A stretch of DNA of 64,000 nucleotides from Echinometra lucunter (Eukaryota; Echinodermata; Echinoidea; Camarodonta; Echinometridae). Both the position numbers and the translations under genes were made by a program. The stretch is taken from contig CM057151.1 of NCBI GenBank assembly GCA_029962745.1, positions 30,761,344 to 30,825,343 on the forward strand, given 5' to 3'. Below, in pieces: positions 12,501 to 24,500 of the stretch; the first letter of the stretch is position 1, and each line of letters opens with the position of its first letter. Below the pieces are notes generated by a model. It was not told the DNA's origin. It made no database searches and saw only the letters and a program-made list of their open reading frames with translations.

Positions 12501-15500
12501 ATTTCATATGGAGGCAAAACCTGGGAAAATCTTTTCATAGAAGATTTGACTTCCAGGATGCATCTCTATATCATTTCTATCATATTTTCAAACCTTTGGT
12601 GGATATCTCCAAAACATATTTCCGAGGATGGATCCCTGTAGCAATGCTTTTGAAATATAATTTTATGTCATGTTTTTCTGGCCATGAAATTTATTAGGGG
12701 ACTTTTAATTTGATAGTATTTTTTCCATGACCAGTTGTACCTTTCAATGAAAAAAAAAAATCATAAGCCTACTATTTAAAATAAATTATAAAAATGGTGA
12801 TATCGAATTCTCTTTAAAATTGTGCACATCTTCATTGTGAAGATTTATAGAAGAATCATACATGATGTGAATGGCATGTTTCCTACATAATGGATTTTGG
12901 CACAGCTAGGTAGTGTTAGCACATGGTTCATGGGTCACTAATGGGAAAAAAGGAAGACATGCAAGAAACCATGGGAGCTAAGAAGATGATCAAAGCAAAA
13001 ATTCATTTTACCATTTCCTCAAACGAGCATCATAACGTCCATTAATATCAGGTCCAGCTGCAGGTATGGTATAAACGATGATGATTTCATTCAAATCACT
13101 CCTCATTCTCACAATTCTTATCTAACCTTTTTCAATTTTTACCAATGAAGAATGTGAAGTTTGTTTGTCACTCAGTGACTTGTAAGCTTAAAGGTCATGT
13201 ACAGTATTGGGAAAAGCCACAACAGCAAACAAAACAAAAAATATTGCAATGTCAAGAGCACATTTACACATCATTTTACCATTGTTTTCTCTTTCTCTCC
13301 CTCTCTCTCTCTTTCTCCCACTCTCTCTCCTTCTGTTCATGACATCTTATGGAATGTCATTATCTAAAACAAACTATATAACTAGATGAATCCTCGACCG
13401 CGCGCGGTCGAAATTTATGCCTCCGCAATTGCCAAATCGCACATGGCACGTTCAAGTTGATTTTTTCATTTTCATGTATACAATGACATCTTTGACCTTG
13501 ACTTTTGACCTTGTGACCCTTAAATACATGTACAAGAGCCAAGTTTGAAGTTGAACCGTCACAGAGTTAAGTTATCACAATAACAAGCAATTCTAATGTA
13601 TATAATGACCTCTATGACTTTGACCTTTAACCTTGAGACCCCAAAATATAATCAGGTCATTGTCCCTACCATATGCATACATGAACCAAATATGAAGTTG
13701 ATCCATAAAATGGTTGTTGAGTCATCGCAAGAACGAACCATTTCTATGTACATAATGACTTCTATGACCTTTGACCTTTGACCTTGAGACCCCAAAGTAT
13801 AATCAGATCATTGTCCCTCTTATATGCATACATGAGCAAAGTTTAAAGTTGATCCATTAAATGGTTGTTGAGTTATCGCAAGAATGAACCATTTCTATGT
13901 ACATAATGACTTCTATGACCTTTGACCTTGAGACCCCAAAATATAATCAGATCACTGTCCCTCCCATATGCATACATGAGCAAAATTTAAAGTTGATCCA
14001 TTAAATGGTTGTTGAGTTATCGTGAGAACGAACCATTTCTATGTACATAATAACCTCTGTGACCTTTGACCTTTGACCTTGAGACCCCAAAATCTATTCA
14101 GATAATTGTACCTCCCATATGCATATTCGAGCCAAGTCTGAAGTTGATCTGTCAAACGGTTCTTAAGTTATCGCGAGAACAAAAACGGGACGGACAGACA
14201 ACCCGAAAACATAATGCCTCCGGCAACCACCTACAGTGGGCAGACAGAGGCATAAAAATTTGCTGGACATTGCTTATACAAAGAAAAATACGAAGCAAAT
14301 TTATGCCTGGACCAAAAATTATTGTTTTGAATTTTAGCATCTTCTGAAACTTTTTTTTCAATTATTTGAAATGATTTTGCTTTATATTCAACCTTCAAAG
14401 TACACTAGGAAACTGATTGTTTGGCTTCTAAATACTGTACAAGGGCTTAAAGATAGAAATTACTTAATCTTACACTGGCACATTCCATTTGTTGCATTTA
14501 CCAGCGAAATACCTTTCCCTTTTTACCACAATGCACATGCAATGCACAGTTTATTCCCAGTTCCCACTAAAATTCATTCTTGAAAACATGAATGCACAAT
14601 TATTCTGAATTAAGCATCTACAAAATACCAAGAAACTCATGAACGATTTTCAGTTTGTTTCCAGAATAAAATTATACAAAAAGCAGCTTTTCATTTGAAT
14701 AAGGAACACATGCATATATTCTGTTTCTGTTAACAGCAAGGAATAAAAATTATGTTTACCAGTATTCATGTTTTTGAAGATATACAAACCAAAAATTGCT
14801 CTCTTATGCAAAAGTATAATGTACATTTTAAATATGCACATAATTTTACGTGGATACGTAGAGGTGTCATAATTTTACTTCTGATTTTTTCTATAGTTTA
14901 GGGCAAAATAACCTAAATGAGGAACTCCATCTCACAGTTCCTTTGAATTTACTAGTATTTAGAACATATGTTACATGTTTGTTCTTGTAATACACAGGAG
15001 TACCACGAAGTACACTACTATGTATGTATGGAATAAAATTTAGTATAAACTTCAAAATATTACACAAAACAAAAGCCTTTAATTGCATTCCAAAATTTCC
15101 AATTTATGGGATGCTCTCATGCTGTAAAAGCAAAATAAATCTATAAAATCTTGCATGAAAACCAATTAATTTTAGTTGAATTTCTTGGTGAGAAAAACCT
15201 GGTGCTATTTGTGTCAGAAAACATTACTTACCAGACTTTCTATGTCTGTAATAAATCTGATGACTGAACAGAGACAAATAAAGTCCATAAAACCTGCAAG
15301 TAATACTGTGGGAATTTCAAGCTGGGGAGATACTGTTCCTAGGAACCAGTACATATTTCATGCATAAATGCCCCCCGAGATTATTCTTACAAACATTTTT
15401 TTAGACTTTACAATGTATATACCTACCACTAGCTGTATGTTGAAGAGACATGTAAAAATAGAAAAAGCTTTTTGATTCATTTTCTACTCAAATATCATAT

Positions 15501-18500
15501 GTGTGAATAAAACATCTTATTCCCTCACACATTGCAAAATAGGCTGATCAATAAGTACCCAAATCAGACAATTTCCTAGAGGAAAGTTCAATGAAAGGAA
15601 ACTAATGGTATCAAATGATTTACTCAATAAAGCCGATATCATGAAGTATTCATGCCTGTATTATAAAGTACAGGTGTTATTTATTGTGAAAAACCAATGC
15701 ACTATTCAGCAACAATATGTCTGTTTCTCTGTTTTATGGAGAATGTCTGGCTTAGCATGCAGTACATTCTTAAAATATTCTCTATTCAAAATGGTTTAAA
15801 GTGGTATATCATTCTGTATCCTTATTTCAATGAATGAGTGATATTTCAAAATGTATGTTCCAAATGACGAAATTACTTACCTCTTCCCTGTACACTTTAT
15901 ATCTGCATTCATTTAATCATACCTTTTATCACAATTTGAAACTGAATACATCAACGCAGTATTATTATATCTATGAATCAAGGCAATGTATAATTCAACC
16001 TTAACTGACCACCAATAAAGCTTAACAGACTTTCCAAAGAAATCCTAATCAACAGTATTTGAACTTCCATAAAAGAGTTAATCCATTTTATATTCTCTTT
16101 CTGAAAAGTCAAAATGAGGAGATTTACCAGGATAAGATCGATAGAATCCATCTGCACTGCCAAAGTACTGCCAAAGAAGCTGGGGATCCTCTTCAAAGTT
16201 GCTGAGAAAAACGCTATCAACGCCCTCTGTGGCTTGGATACCATTCAAGATAACCTTGTCTGTGTGAGATAAACAATAATTTCATTAGAAATAGTACGAA
16301 CAGTTACACATTTACTGAAGGGGTGCATTAGGATTTTCCTCATGATCTGAATTAAGATATATTATTATTAGTAAGTCATCATGGGATATATTATTAACAG
16401 TGACTTCTAAATCAAAATGTTGTATTAAATTATGCATCAAATTTCCACATTCAAAAACTGCATCAAATTTCCCATTATTTGACATGCATGTAGAGTCACA
16501 TGAAATCATACCCATAATTTGAATAAAAATAACACTCATGGATAGCATACATGTATTAAAGGCATTGGGTAACTTTGTGAGTAGCTGATTTAAACAATTC
16601 TCAAACTAAGATGAAACATGTGTATGAGTACTTGTATTTGTACTCAAAAACCCTGAAACCAACCATAATTTGGAATGAAAAAGTGTAAGTTAGACGCAAA
16701 CGGCGATTTTACTATCCTTCGTCTCATTACGAGGACCACTTTGCTTGAATTTGAAAATGCCATTATGTGCCTCCCGCAGCGTGATACGCCACTACACACA
16801 GTACGGTAAGGTGAGTCATACACTCCTTATGTCTATTCTGTGCAACCGACCCTCGTATATTTTTCAAACATTGGTTCACATTTTTGATATTTAAAAATAC
16901 TTCCTGTGGATATTATACTTTGAAACTTTCAGACTGGTATTTTTACACTATAACCCTTATATTTATCCCATTTTCAAATAACAAAACAAGATTTTTTAAA
17001 ATCATAACAATGTTAACCAATGTCTTTAATTCAAACAAGCATACTAACACCCTATTTGCACAAAGAAAAATACCATTACCGTGTAATTTTTTTTTTAATC
17101 TGTCATTAATTGTTACCTACAGGCTTACTCATATATCCAGCAGAAAACAATGCTGAAAACCCTCATGGTTTTTTTAAATGTACCACTTATGAGGAGATGT
17201 GCATCAACGTATCAATAATAGTTCAAGTTTTTTTTTAAAAAGAGAGTTTTGCCAAAAGTTGCGAAGACAAACTTGTAACATTATATTTTGCGCTAACTTT
17301 AGGCCGCTTATCAAGTCTCGTCCCGCGTCTTTGATCGTCTTCTCCACGACCGTTCTTTTACATCGGCTTTCCCGATCCCGTTGTTTTGTCTACGGAGAAA
17401 CGTCAGGATCAGATGGGAAAAGACGCTGAACGGGAAAGATGCTAAAGGCCATGTTCCAAATTGGCTCTAACATTTGATAAGGTGCCTTATAAGAATTTCG
17501 ATGGTCCACACCTTTCTGCCAACAGAAGGCAAAAACATACTTTTTGCCTAGCTGTATTTTTTTAGCCCCGCTCATATCCCATTCATTTACGTGAAAAAAA
17601 TAATACCGGGGTTTCCCTCAAGTTGGGGGGGGGGGGGAGGGGGGGTGCCGCTACATATGTGAACAAGCCTTAAGGAATGCTGGGTCAGCGTTCCTATCTA
17701 ATAACTGACCATGAAAGCGTTCTCTAACACCTGACATGTAGATCAATCCAACAGTGATGATAATTAACAGTACTCCTCTCCTACTCACTATCTATAAATC
17801 TCCCTTGTGAACTTGTACCTGTCATCATTAAGATTCTTATTAAATTGATTATTGCAGGTCAAAACAGACCAGCTGTTCCACTAATCTGTCATCAATAAAT
17901 CCTGTCTCCTTTGAGAGAGACAATCACTACACAGAGTAAAAAGAAAAGCATGCTTTAAATGCTATGTATTTTCAAAACAGCTTCTGCATATCTCCCTGTT
18001 GTCCCATCATAATAGACAATCCTGAACTATTGGAGCCTTTTATATACTATAATAAAAATAAAGCACTAGCTTAGCACTGAGAAAGCCGTTAGGGCGAAAA
18101 TTTGTGCAAATTTCATCGTTTACGGAGCTTTCATTCAAAATTTTGTGACGTATGTATATCTTCTAAATTACAGTCAATTTCATTGTGATATATACTAACC
18201 TCCTTCATAGATATCTGTTGGTATCTGTACTGAGCTGCAGTTTAGATTGACATCGGATTTGAATCTCTCATCATATGTCAGAGTCAAGTTAGTCAGATTC
18301 TTGGAGTTCTTGTACTGAACATCGCCAATCTGCATAACATGTATGATGCAAAGTGAACAATGTTTGATTATACAGAAATCAAGATAAGGCAAATTATGAA
18401 TAAGGATCCTTTTCTTCTTTACTTGAATGTAAGTAAGTAAGTACATAAGGACAATTTTACATCTTTTGTTTACAAGTATATACTAAAGTGTGGTATACTG

Positions 18501-21500
18501 TGATACACCTCATGAAATCATGCCATCAAAAGTTATTTCCTCTCACTAAAGAAATGCTGGGTGCAGTCATAAAACATTTTTATCTGTTTCACAGTAAGCA
18601 TGTGCACTAGTCATTTTCTAAACTCTTCACTTTCACAGCATGAAATCTCTTGATGTACAAATACTTACCTTAATATTGTGGTTGGCAGTATAGTTGGCAA
18701 AATCTTGCTCCAATTTATCCACAATTTTCTGCATGAAATATAGGGAAAGAAAATAAGTGTTTCATTAGCTTTGTGAGATGCATGTACACCTATAGATATT
18801 CAATGAAATGAAACATTTCTAGATAATTTAAAGACATCGCAAGTTCAACTAAGTTTAATACAAACACAAAAGTGACTGGATGAGTAGACGAATTGACGTA
18901 AACATACACCAGCGTATGAATTAGTGCACTTATGGAATCAAACTGCCATTCGAATCAGCGCACAGCGATTTTATGTGTTTGATTGTATTCAAACTCAAAT
19001 AACCATTAAACCCCTAGAATGACAGGAAAAATTTGTGGGGGGGGGGAGAGGGGTATTTCACATACTACATTAAGCTGTAGATTATTTTTTCACAAGATTG
19101 GTACACTTAAATGATAATGGGTAAGCCTTGTAAAATGGCAGGTATGATACTAAATAAACATGGTGTACGTGTAAGTACTGTGTTAATAGAATGAACTAAA
19201 TGCATACCGAATCTGATCTTTAAAAAATAATAAATTACCTTAAAGGTTTAATATTTAAAGAATACTTTTCAAAGGTGTACATGCTCTAAAATAAAATGCA
19301 ACAGTCTTTATTTTTTCACAATACATTATGCAAAATTACAAAATGTCGGCTAAATTAGATTTTAGATTGCAGTTTGGGGTTGGTTTTTTTTCAATCAAAT
19401 GTCTAAAAACTGACGCTGTAATACAGTACATACCTAACACTTAATTTGCATCTTTAAAACATTGCTTGAAACAGTGAAATTGTAACATTTTAACTGAATA
19501 AAAATAGTTTTAATCTTATTCTTTCTTAGTACAAACCATTTGGTGCCTCCATTGCATGTCAACATCATAAAAGACATTAAAATAGCACGTGGGTAGTGCA
19601 CTATCCTTAGAAGATATGGACATACACTATATTCTGCATTTGTGTTAGTCATATTTATGCTTACAATCAGGTACATGTAGCTTCATTAATCATGAGAACA
19701 CGTAAAATGGGATCATCCCTTTGTGAAGCAAAATTTGAACATATCGATTGTCACTTGGGCAAGTTGTGGCACTACGAAACTAAACCCCATATACATACTC
19801 CAAAAGAAGGCTTTACGTATTTGTTCTAACTCCCACTACCTAGCTCCGTCACGCCCGTTATTTTTTAGATTAAACACCTTGACAGTTTTTGATATTCATA
19901 AAATTCAAATTGCAATTCTAATGTACTACGTAAATCACAACTTAGCACCCCTTAATATAATTAATCTATTTAAATATAATAAAGACTACCATCAATACAA
20001 TACCCGTTCCCACTCTAAATTCCATTATCCTGTAGCATTCAATCAGTCAACCCTTTATTCATTTAAATCCACTGGTCCTCAAATATGGAATTCCCTCCCT
20101 TGCAATGTAATTTCTAGCACAAATGTTACTGCATTTAAAACAAAACTTAAAAGTTCACTTGTAATTATGTATGCCAACTAATCACAAAATTTTATTTCCA
20201 CACCCTTTCCCTGCCCCCCCCCCCCTCCCCTGTAGGTTTACCGTCTTATTTTCCTATGTATTGTTTGTCTTTATTATTGTTACCTTTTCACTTTTATGTA
20301 CGTTTATATATATATATATATATGTATTGGGTGTCCCACTCATCAAGCTTTTGCTTTTAGGGGCACCCTAATCATTTAATCTATACTGTACATTCAAGTA
20401 TGATTTTGCATATATTTTGCTTTGTATATTGATTTTTTAAATGATTGAATAAAATGAATTGAATTGAATTGAATTGAATTGAATGTTAGCACACAGCATT
20501 TCTAAATATGGAAGTCTATTTACAATGCTACTGTCACTAAAGAAACTGTCTCTCCTTAGCCACAGATAAGTAATGAGGAACCTTGTTCTTTTTTCATTGA
20601 TGTGTTATGCATGTTACTGAGGGAATTTATGTTTTGGGCCCCCTTAGATCTGAATAATTTTGTTTTTCAGTTTATTGGAATAATCTTATTCTAAGGATGG
20701 TAAAATGTAATGTTACTACTTCTGTTCATCAACTTTCTTCTCTACTTATTTATTATGCTTTCTCAGAAATAGTCATGTAAAATACACGCACATGTAAGCT
20801 TTTTCGGTATTGCTTTTTTTCATACCGGTATTACTACTGGTTTTCATACCGGTATACCGACTAGTACCGGTTGGATTCTAAAAGGTATGCTTCTACATGC
20901 TTGTGTGTGTATGTGTGTGTTCGGGTGTGTGTATGTATCAAATAAAAGAGCGGGAGGCCATATGCCAGCGATCGATGAGACACACAAATGCAATTCAAAC
21001 TGTGCAGAGATATAAAAACTCAGAAATGAACATTAATCTAGATGCTTGATACAAAATCTATTTACTTTTTACCAGAAAAAAAAATAAGTAGTGTACTTAG
21101 TGATGTCCATATTCACAAATAATGGTTCTTACATTATGCTCTTGGAGTCAAGGAATAGCGAGTGTAAAACATCGGTGCTAGCTACTCTGCATAGGCTAGG
21201 GCTCAGGCGAAGAGCTCTAGTTGTATGTCGGGATATTTCAACGCAGTGCAGTGCCGAGGCATGCTATAGCCTAATCACTCACTGCCCACAGTCTTAAGAG
21301 CTAAGAATACAGTCCCCTCCGCCATGCCTGATTGATCATGATGTCGATCAAAGAAAGTTATATTTCATGGGGTTGTTTTATATTTTGGAAGTCCAGTAAA
21401 CAGGGCATCACGCTGAACAGTAGTTATATTTATAAACAATCTCCCCAAACTCGCTCAAAGTATCTGGATAGTACCACGTGTTTATCGATAAATGCGAGTG

Positions 21501-24500
21501 GTTGTGAAACCACGCGCTGTTATAACTCATAACCACATGGCTTTCGTAACAGTAAATATCTCCCCAGACGAAAAGCAGAGAGCATAACAACCCCTCAAAC
21601 AAAATGGTGGTGATTACAATTTCACTCATTATAATGATTAAGCTTTTTCCAAAAAATAGGCCTATCCTATGATGGTGTACATTTTTATTTTCTTCATTAA
21701 CTGGAATATTATTTTCATTCGTCATTCATAATATACATGTACTGTTTATTTTTCTTACCATAGATTTTGTCTTTCCCCCTTTTTTCCCTTCGAACATGTC
21801 TTTTCCTCAGGCATGATACTCACCGTCTGTTTTCCCTCCTTTCTCTGTTACTCTCTTATCAGGTTTCTTTCTCCTCTCCGCTTGTTTTTATAAACATTGA
21901 CTTTTGTTTACATTTTTTTGTTAAGTGTTATCTTTGGAATTTTTAATTCACATAAAAAGTCACAGGCTCTTCAAATACAATTAAATTTTCTTAGTTCATG
22001 TTTCCCCTATTCCCTCCCTTGGTCGTCCTCTCTCTCTCTCTCTCCCTCCTCTTTTCATTGATATTATTTTTCTTTTACTAAGATATGGGCTCAACAAACA
22101 CTTTCCCAACTTCACAATGATACAAAAATAAAATAATTATCAATAAACATTGATTCATGACCACAAAAAATTCTGACATGCAAGCACACTGACACTCCCT
22201 CACGAACCATCAAATAATCACAGAGAGCAGCTCGACATATGTCTTAGAAACTTTCTTTCATAAATTTTGTCTATCCTTTTTTTTCCTTTCATTTTTTTCA
22301 TCTACGCTTGCTTCCTATCTCTTTCCCCCTTTCTCCGTTACTCGTCGAGTTTCTTTCTCCCTCGATTTATTTTTTATAAACATCGACCTTTGTTTACATT
22401 TCTCATGATAAATCTTATCTGTGTTTTTTTTTCCATTATAAAGTCCTCAAGCTCTGAATCAATTCATCTCTTTCTGGGCTTTCATTTTCAAACACCTCGA
22501 TAATTTTCTTTGCTTTGGTCTCCCCCTCTTTTCATACATGTAGATAATATTTACTACGATAGAGGCTCCGTACACACATAACAGTTTGCCAAAGAACAAC
22601 ATTGAAATCATACGGAAAATAAACATTTATAGATAAATACTGATTCCTGACAACAACAAAAAAGTTTGACATGCTAGCACACTGACACGCACTCACGAAC
22701 CATCGCAAGCTCGACATATCTTGGTAACTTTATTCCTCCTCTCTCATGAACAATAGCCACTTTCTCTTCCCTCTCCGGCTCCAGCAGGGCCCCGGCCCCG
22801 TTTCATAAAACTTGTTTTCAGTAACAACTGCCACATTTCTATGAAAAAAAATTGCTCTCAGCCAATCAGATTCAAGGATTTCAGTGGCTTGTTATTGATA
22901 ACAAATTTTATGAAACGGGGTTTGGACGGTGTGCACGTGGGATCTCATCCACGCATTCATGTTTTGCACTATGGTCACAACATGTAGGTCAGTGAACGGC
23001 GCACACTCGGTGTGTGTGTCTGTGTGTGTATGCACTGTGAATTTGCTGCAGATCAGTATGATCGGACTTGCATTCCCTGTGCAGTCCCATACACTCGCTG
23101 GTGTGTTGGAAGTGTACTGTCAAGACTCGAGGTTAGATCTACCCTTAAAGTGTTTGGTATGTTGAATACCCGAAAAAGAAACACCTAGCGATCTTATGTG
23201 TACTCCCAACTTGTTTAAGTAGTGGAAAATTTGAGGTAAAACATACAAATCCACACAGTTCAATGCCCAGACGGTATAACTTTGAGACGGCCGTCGGTAT
23301 CACGGTATGACGGTATGAAGAAAATCATGGCGGTATGTATACCGGTATTGATCCAATACCGTACGGTATTACTAATACCGGTTAATCGAAAAAGCTTACG
23401 CACATGTACTTCTTGCCGTATGCCTTTAATATGGTAACAGTCTTGTGAATAAATACACTGTAACGCATGTAAATTGTCTGATCTAATTGTGTTTCTTACG
23501 GACTCATGTTTCAAAGGAAAACCTTTTTTTTCAATATTATTCTCATTTTATCTATACTGTTTCACATTGCTTTAATGCAATGTTATGTTTACATCTGTGT
23601 TTACATCTAATTTGATTATTTAGTTATATTGGAGCAGTACCGAAATTTGCAATTTGTTTTTGTTTTGTTTGCCTTCTTTCACTATTCACATTCTATAGTA
23701 AGTTAATTTCAGTTATCAGTTTTTCTGGGTCAGGCTGCATTTTGGAATGTGGATGGGTGATAATGCAAACACTTGTAAATTTCTCAAAATATATTTGGTC
23801 GGGTTTATAAATGATTGCAAGTTGGAGTTGTTACTAGGTGGAACTGTTGTTACTGGGTGGTTTGGGGCTGTCTGGGGTTTACTAATATTAATGTACTGGG
23901 TATTGGACATTGACTGGTTGTCGGAAATGAATATTTTTACTGAATTAGAAATTGCAGACAGTCCAGCTGAAATTAATTATTTCTCTTTCTGATTTATTCC
24001 AGGCTTCTTGTTTTCCGGCTCATTTGCATTCCTTGGAGTTTGAAAGAGCGAGTAAAAGAAAGGGCATCAGGTGAGAGAGATGCTGAGGGATTCAGAAGAA
24101 GAGTGAGAGAGAGGGAGAGATAGAGTGTGTGTGTGTGTGTGTGTATGAGAGGTATGACAGTTAATGTACGGAAGGAGAACAGTGAAAGAGAACAGGTGGA
24201 AGTGATAACTAAGACAGAGTAATGGGCACGAGAGATGTGGAGAGAAAAGGAAGCAGAGAGAGAGAGAGAGAGAGAAACAGAGAGAGACAACAGGCGAGAA
24301 AGATTAGTGAGTCGCAAGAGTGGTTTAAGATGCGAGTATCGCAGAGAGAAATGATGGGAAAGAGAGCAGATGAGAGAGATTTACACAAGTTTGAGGAACA
24401 ATGGCAAGCCGGAAGAACTCAAGTTTGGGAAATCGAATTCGCTAATTAATCAAGTCCTATTTTAACATGCATTAAATATGGTGAGGGACTTATTTGACGC

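Larger units (their letters stand above)
9347..13011. other. alpha2-delta intron 7A-7B (3.7 kb)
   Basis: Contains the trinucleotide repeat, the 10.45-10.74 kb hairpin and a TTAA-type MITE. The remainder is unremarkable AT-rich intron. Confidence 0.55.
16260..18199. other. alpha2-delta intron exon 5-6 (1.9 kb)
   Basis: Almost filled by the two MITEs at 16556-17029 and 17170-17675. Nothing further recognised in 17.7-18.2 kb. Confidence 0.5.

Noticed and set aside
14480..14520. Possible fifth alternative exon (..VFRW before a GTAAAT on the minus strand)
   Set aside because: No acceptor in phase and no R-x-R-x-W or Y-D block; the similarity is limited to one Arg-Trp pair.
15170..15240. Candidate exon ending CTG|GTAAGT near 15225 (minus strand)
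   Set aside because: In the required phase it contains a TAG stop directly upstream and no family motif.
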